A stretch of DNA of 64,000 nucleotides, from contig NZ_KI391953.1 in assembly GCF_000185725.2 (NCBI RefSeq), forward strand, positions 1,232,750 to 1,296,749. The letters run 5' to 3'. Positions 60,424 through 64,000 of this stretch are shown here, piece by piece. Below the pieces are notes generated by a model. That model worked only from the letters and a program-made list of their open reading frames with translations. It was not told the origin of the DNA and searched no databases. The stretch comes from Segniliparus rugosus ATCC BAA-974 (GTDB lineage Bacteria > Actinomycetota > Actinomycetes > Mycobacteriales > Mycobacteriaceae). A program made the position numbers and the translations under genes. Each line of letters opens with the position of its first letter. Positions within the stretch are counted from its first letter, which is position 1.

Positions 60424-62091
60424 GTGATCGGGGGTAGCCGTCGCCTGCAGCATGGCCCGGCCACGTTCCTGACCTGGATCGAGCGCGGGTCGAGGGTCGT
60501 GGGGCGGCGCTGGCGGCGCTCGTTGCAGCTGCGCGTCCTTGTTTCCGCGATGGCGTTGTCGCTGACGTTGATGCTGGTGCTCGGTTTCTTTTTGTCGAGC
60601 CAGATCGCAGACCGGTTGCTCTCGCAGAAGATCGCGGCGGCCTCCGACGAGCTCGCCCGAGCCCGCACCACGGTCGAGAGCGAGTTGGTCGGCGCGGGAG
60701 AGGTCGAGGGGCTGGAGAGCCGGATGCGGGCGGTCCGGCTCCGGCTCTCCGATCCGGGCTCGGCGGCGGGCCTCGCGGGCGTGTTCGACTCGGTGATCAT
60801 CGTCCCGGAGAACGGCAAACAGGGGAAGATCGTCCTCGGGCCGAGCCAGACGGTCAGTGAGGCGCTGCAGGACTTCGTGCGATCCGGGCAGGTCAGCTAC
60901 ATCTACGGCACCGAGCCCGTGCCGGACGGCGGGACGAGGCCGGTGCTCGTCATGGGCACCCCGATGGCCACCGGGGCGGTAGGCGTGCAGTTGTATTTGA
61001 TCTTCCCGCTGTCCAACGAGCAGTCCACGCTCAGCCTCGTGCAGCGCAATCTGATCACTGGCGGTCTCGTGCTTTCGATTCTGATGGCGGCGGTGTCGAT
61101 GTTCGTGGCCAGGCAGGTGGTGCTGCCCGTGCGGCAGACCGCGCGGATCGCGGTCCGATTCGCCAACGGCAGGCTGGACGAACGCGTGCCGGTCCGGGGC
61201 GAGGACGATTTGGCGCGGCTGGCGATGTCGTTCAACGAGATGGCGGAGAGCTTGTCAAGGCAGATCGTCCAATTGGAAGAGTACGGACAGCTGCAGCGGC
61301 AGTTCACCTCCGACGTGAGCCACGAGCTGCGCACGCCGTTGACCACGGTGCGCCTTGCCGCCGATCTCATCGGCGGCTACCGCGACGAGCTTTCTCCGGA
61401 GCTGGCGAGGGCCTCGGAGCTTTTGGAGGCCGAACTGGACCGGTTCGAATCCCTGCTCACCTCGCTCCTGGAGATCTCCCGGCACGACGCGGGCGTCGCG
61501 GACCTCTCCGCGGAGCAGGTCGATTTGCGCCGCTGCGTCCACGCCGCCGTCGACATCGTCGAGCCGGGGGCGAAAAGCTCGGGCACGGTGATCCAGCTCG
61601 ACCTCCCCGACACGCCGGTGATCGCGGAGGTCGACCAGCGCAGGGTGGAGCGCGTGCTGCGCAACCTCTTGGCCAACGCGGTGGACCACGGGGAGGCGCG
61701 TCCGGTCCAAGTGAAGATGCGCGCCGACGCGGACGCGGTGGCCGTCACGGTCCGGGACTGGGGCGTCGGGCTCAAGCCTGGCGAGGAGAAGCTCGTTTTC
61801 AACCGGTTCTGGCGCGCCGACCCCTCGCGGGTGCGCCGCATGGGCGGCACCGGCCTTGGGCTCGCGATCAGCTACGAGGACGCGCGATTGCACCAGGGCC
61901 GTCTGGAGGCGTGGGGAGAGCCTGGCCGAGGGGCCTGCTTCCGGCTGACGTTGCCGCTCGTGCGCGGGCATAAAGTGGTCGGCAGCCCACTGCCGCTCAA
62001 ACCGGCAAGCCCGCAGCGCATTCCATCCGCGCACGAGCTGCGCGAGGTCCTCGCGGACTCGCCGCCGCTTCGGGGGAAGGTGGAGGAGTGA
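60424..62091 (+). CDS. mtrB: Sensor histidine kinase MtrB
   Basis: Membrane kinase partner of MtrA. It has 555 residues: two membrane helices (about 35-60 and 205-228), an extracytoplasmic sensor between, a HAMP domain, then the H-box [20 protein letters not shown] with His300, an N box [10 protein letters not shown] and the G boxes [10 protein letters not shown] and [14 protein letters not shown] start is used at 60424 with AGGAG before. Its stop overlaps the lpqB ATG (TGATG). Confidence 0.96.
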   Translation: MIGGSRRLQHGPATFLTWIERGSRVVGRRWRRSLQLRVLVSAMALSLTLMLVLGFFLSSQIADRLLSQKIAAASDELARARTTVESELVGAGEVEGLESRMRAVRLRLSDPGSAAGLAGVFDSVIIVPENGKQGKIVLGPSQTVSEALQDFVRSGQVSYIYGTEPVPDGGTRPVLVMGTPMATGAVGVQLYLIFPLSNEQSTLSLVQRNLITGGLVLSILMAAVSMFVARQVVLPVRQTARIAVRFANGRLDERVPVRGEDDLARLAMSFNEMAESLSRQIVQLEEYGQLQRQFTSDVSHELRTPLTTVRLAADLIGGYRDELSPELARASELLEAELDRFESLLTSLLEISRHDAGVADLSAEQVDLRRCVHAAVDIVEPGAKSSGTVIQLDLPDTPVIAEVDQRRVERVLRNLLANAVDHGEARPVQVKMRADADAVAVTVRDWGVGLKPGEEKLVFNRFWRADPSRVRRMGGTGLGLAISYEDARLHQGRLEAWGEPGRGACFRLTLPLVRGHKVVGSPLPLKPASPQRIPSAHELREVLADSPPLRGKVEE

Positions 62092-63893
62092 TGCGGAGCC
62101 GTTTCTTCTTGTCGCGCGTCGTCCTCGCGCTCCTCTGCGCGGCGCTGGTGGCCTCGTGCGCGACGATTCCGACGGGCAGCCCGCCCCATGCGCTGGGGCC
62201 GGTGCAGCGCGCGGCCGGAGCCCAGGACACCATGGCCGTCCCGGAGCCCGCCCCCGGCATGTCGCCAGAGACCTTGATCCGAGACTTCTTGAAAGCCGCC
62301 GTCGACCCCGCCGCGCGGCACGGCAAGGCCCGCGAGTTCCTGACCGAGGAAGCCTCTCGGGCCTGGGACGACTCTCCGGGCGGCACAGTCATCGACACCA
62401 TCGACGTGCTTCTCCCGGAGGAGCAGAACGAGCATCAGTCGGACCGGATGCGCTTTCAGATCCGCGCCATGGCGGTGGGCCATATCGAGCCGGACGGCGT
62501 GGTGGGCCGGGACGACACCGCTGTGGACCGGCAGATCGAAGTGACCAGGGTGCACGGGGAGTGGCGGATCAGCGCGCTCGACAAGGGCGTGCTGGTGGAC
62601 GCCAAGCAGTTCCAGTACCGCTACCAGCGCCGCAACCTGTACTTCCTGAACCCGTCGGGAACCCAGCTGGTGCCAGACCCCCGGTGGGTCTCTGGCGACC
62701 CGACCTCGCTCGCGGAACAGCTGATCCAGCTCCTCATCAACGGGCCGAGGCCGGTGCTGGCGAGCGCGGTCCGCACGCAGTTCCCCCAGCACGCGGCTTT
62801 GCGCTCGGCGATCACGCGGTCGGGCGGACAGCCGGGGAACTCGAACGCGCATGGGCTCAACATCGATCTCAAAGGGCTGGGCGAGCTTGGCCAGAGAGAG
62901 AAGCAGCAGCTCGCGGCGCAAGTGATCTGGACGCTGGCCGGGGCGGGCGTCACCGGCCCGTACTCGATCTCCATCGGCGGGATGCCGATTGAGGAGCGGT
63001 TGAGCGCGGGGTGGACGACCAAGGACGTTGAGGGCTGGGATCCGACTTCGGAGGCTTCCGGCAACACGATGTACGCGGTCTACGGGGGCACGTTGGCGCG
63101 GGTCACCGACCGAGGCGTGCAGAAGGTGTCGGGCGCGCTCGGGGTGGTGAACTCGATTCTCGCGGCCGCTGTGAACAGCCAGGAGAGCTACGCCGCCGCA
63201 GCGGTGAAAGGGCCGGACGGCTCGGTCCAGCTGATGGTCGGGCCGCCGGACAAAACCGTGAACCTCGGGGCAACCGCCGAGCGCACCATGACCCGTCCGA
63301 CCTGGACCCCGGACGGGTTGAAAGTGTGGACGGTGCTCGACGGCAGCGACGTGATCTGCGTGAGCGTCGACGCGAACGGCCAGTTGACCCGGTCCGAAGT
63401 GGACATCTCCGAGCTCGGCCGCACGCCGCAGGACGGTCCGATCACCGAGCTGCGGCTATCGCACGACGGGGTCAGAGCCGCGCTGGTGGTGGGCGGCAGG
63501 CTCATCACCATGAACGTCCGGCAGAACGCGAACGGCGGCTACGCCCTGACCGACGCGCAATCGCTGCTCACGTCGAACCCGGAGCATCCGGTGCAGGTGA
63601 CGAGCGTCGACTGGGGCGCGAGCGACGTGCTGTACGTGGCGCAGGCGCTCGCGGGCCCGCCGGGGCTCGAGCCCCCCGTGCTCGAAGTCCCCGTCGGCAG
63701 CCCGTTCTCCACGCCCGTGCCGAGCCGGAACCTCACTCCGCCGATCTCCTCCATCACCGCCTCCGCGACGATGATCTACGTCACCGACTCGAGGGCGGTG
63801 CTGCAGCTGCGCAAGAACGGCGGGCCGGAGGACTTCTGGAAGGAGATCCCGATGCTGCACGGGACGCTTTCGACCATCGTCCTGCCCAAGTAG
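62091..63893 (+). CDS. lpqB: Lipoprotein LpqB
   Basis: Lipoprotein that works with MtrB at the cell surface. It has 600 residues. Signal RVVLALLCAALVASCATIP has lipobox VASC. A GerMN domain (about 190-300) and the LpqB beta-propeller (about 310-600) follow. The start at 62091 has GGAGG five bases before; a GTG at 62088 is less likely. The gene completes the mtrA-mtrB-lpqB unit; an inverted-repeat element begins two bases after its stop. Confidence 0.95.
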   Translation: MRSRFFLSRVVLALLCAALVASCATIPTGSPPHALGPVQRAAGAQDTMAVPEPAPGMSPETLIRDFLKAAVDPAARHGKAREFLTEEASRAWDDSPGGTVIDTIDVLLPEEQNEHQSDRMRFQIRAMAVGHIEPDGVVGRDDTAVDRQIEVTRVHGEWRISALDKGVLVDAKQFQYRYQRRNLYFLNPSGTQLVPDPRWVSGDPTSLAEQLIQLLINGPRPVLASAVRTQFPQHAALRSAITRSGGQPGNSNAHGLNIDLKGLGELGQREKQQLAAQVIWTLAGAGVTGPYSISIGGMPIEERLSAGWTTKDVEGWDPTSEASGNTMYAVYGGTLARVTDRGVQKVSGALGVVNSILAAAVNSQESYAAAAVKGPDGSVQLMVGPPDKTVNLGATAERTMTRPTWTPDGLKVWTVLDGSDVICVSVDANGQLTRSEVDISELGRTPQDGPITELRLSHDGVRAALVVGGRLITMNVRQNANGGYALTDAQSLLTSNPEHPVQVTSVDWGASDVLYVAQALAGPPGLEPPVLEVPVGSPFSTPVPSRNLTPPISSITASATMIYVTDSRAVLQLRKNGGPEDFWKEIPMLHGTLSTIVLPK

Positions 63894-63894
63894 C

Positions 63895-64000
63895 GTCTCC
63901 GGGGTCCGCGCGGCGGTCTGCGCATTGCGGCGGCCCTCATGTGTGCCTCCGCTCCCCAACGCGCCGCGGGCTGCCGCGCCTCGCATCTCATCCACACGGG
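63895..64000. repeat. Inverted-repeat element, copy C, cut off by the window end
   Basis: GGGGTCCGCGCGGCGG at 63901 matches the left side of copy B, and CATCTCATCCACACGGG at 63984-64000 matches the right side of copies A and B. GCGGCGGCCC (63928-63937) can pair with GGGCTGCCGC (63968-63977) with one G-T pair. The expected closing end repeat lies beyond the window. Confidence 0.65.

Overview
This is high-GC actinobacterial DNA from a mycolic-acid-type lineage (order Mycobacteriales). The evidence is the set of mycobacterial loci it carries: the arabinogalactan genes glfT2-ubiA-aftB, the sahH-tmk-mtrA-mtrB-lpqB order, the menE-DUF3349-membrane protein-pitA-glyoxalase block (the Rv0542c-Rv0546c order), lipA/lipB with a DUF4191 protein, MmpS-like proteins, a DUF222/HNH (13E12-type) gene and many type VII secretion (T7SS) substrates. 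Several blocks are reshuffled relative to Mycobacterium, so this is probably a more distant genus. Segniliparus would fit, but that is a guess.

Layout. 1-4276: cell-wall glycosyltransferases. 4285-7041: a tRNA gene followed by a small accessory island with an EspC-like protein, a secreted amidase-type toxin and a candidate membrane immunity protein; a degenerate copy of the tRNA 3' half closes it. 7280-11341: nitroreductase, acyltransferase, TetR, thiolase. 11506-13372: hisA/priA-hisF-hisI. 13414-21499: two MmpS-like proteins, a LysR regulator, a methyltransferase, a CitE-like lyase and three tandem Tat-exported DUF1906 proteins with an Imm61-like gene between them. 21524-25128: menE to glyoxalase. 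25348-26601: DUF222/HNH gene. 26686-35471: DUF4191, an MFS pump, MOSC, lipA and lipB, with a duplicated lipoprotein/membrane-protein module between lipA and lipB. 35749-40347: four T7SS-type proteins, then a secreted barnase-like RNase and its barstar. 40366-46302: carboxylesterase, SURF1, ptpA, NIF3-like protein, amino-acid permease. 46546-50585: an EspC-like protein with two phospholipase-D-type T7SS effectors and a lipoprotein. 50761-63893: sahH, tmk, an inserted tautomerase/membrane protein/MarR/biosynthetic cluster, then mtrA-mtrB-lpqB.

How the parts work together. The housekeeping loci cover envelope synthesis and its control (glfT2, ubiA, aftB, mtrAB-lpqB), histidine, menaquinone and lipoate synthesis, and methyl-cycle recycling. 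The accessory loci are mostly conflict systems: three secreted-toxin loci (amidase, RNase, PLD pair), each with a plausible partner or immunity gene, plus an isolated Imm61-like gene. The tmk-mtrA gap holds a four-gene, start/stop-overlapping operon (ThDP enzyme, SRPBCC protein, KAS III-like protein lacking the usual catalytic His, PLP aminotransferase with an apparent one-base frameshift). It looks like a compact, undescribed natural-product pathway.

A family of roughly 113-127 bp elements bounded by inverted repeats occurs at least four times (3433-3548, 52236-52362, 60267-60379, and cut off at 63895-64000). The paired ends differ between copies but remain complementary. One copy is read in frame inside aftB and another separates mtrA from mtrB.
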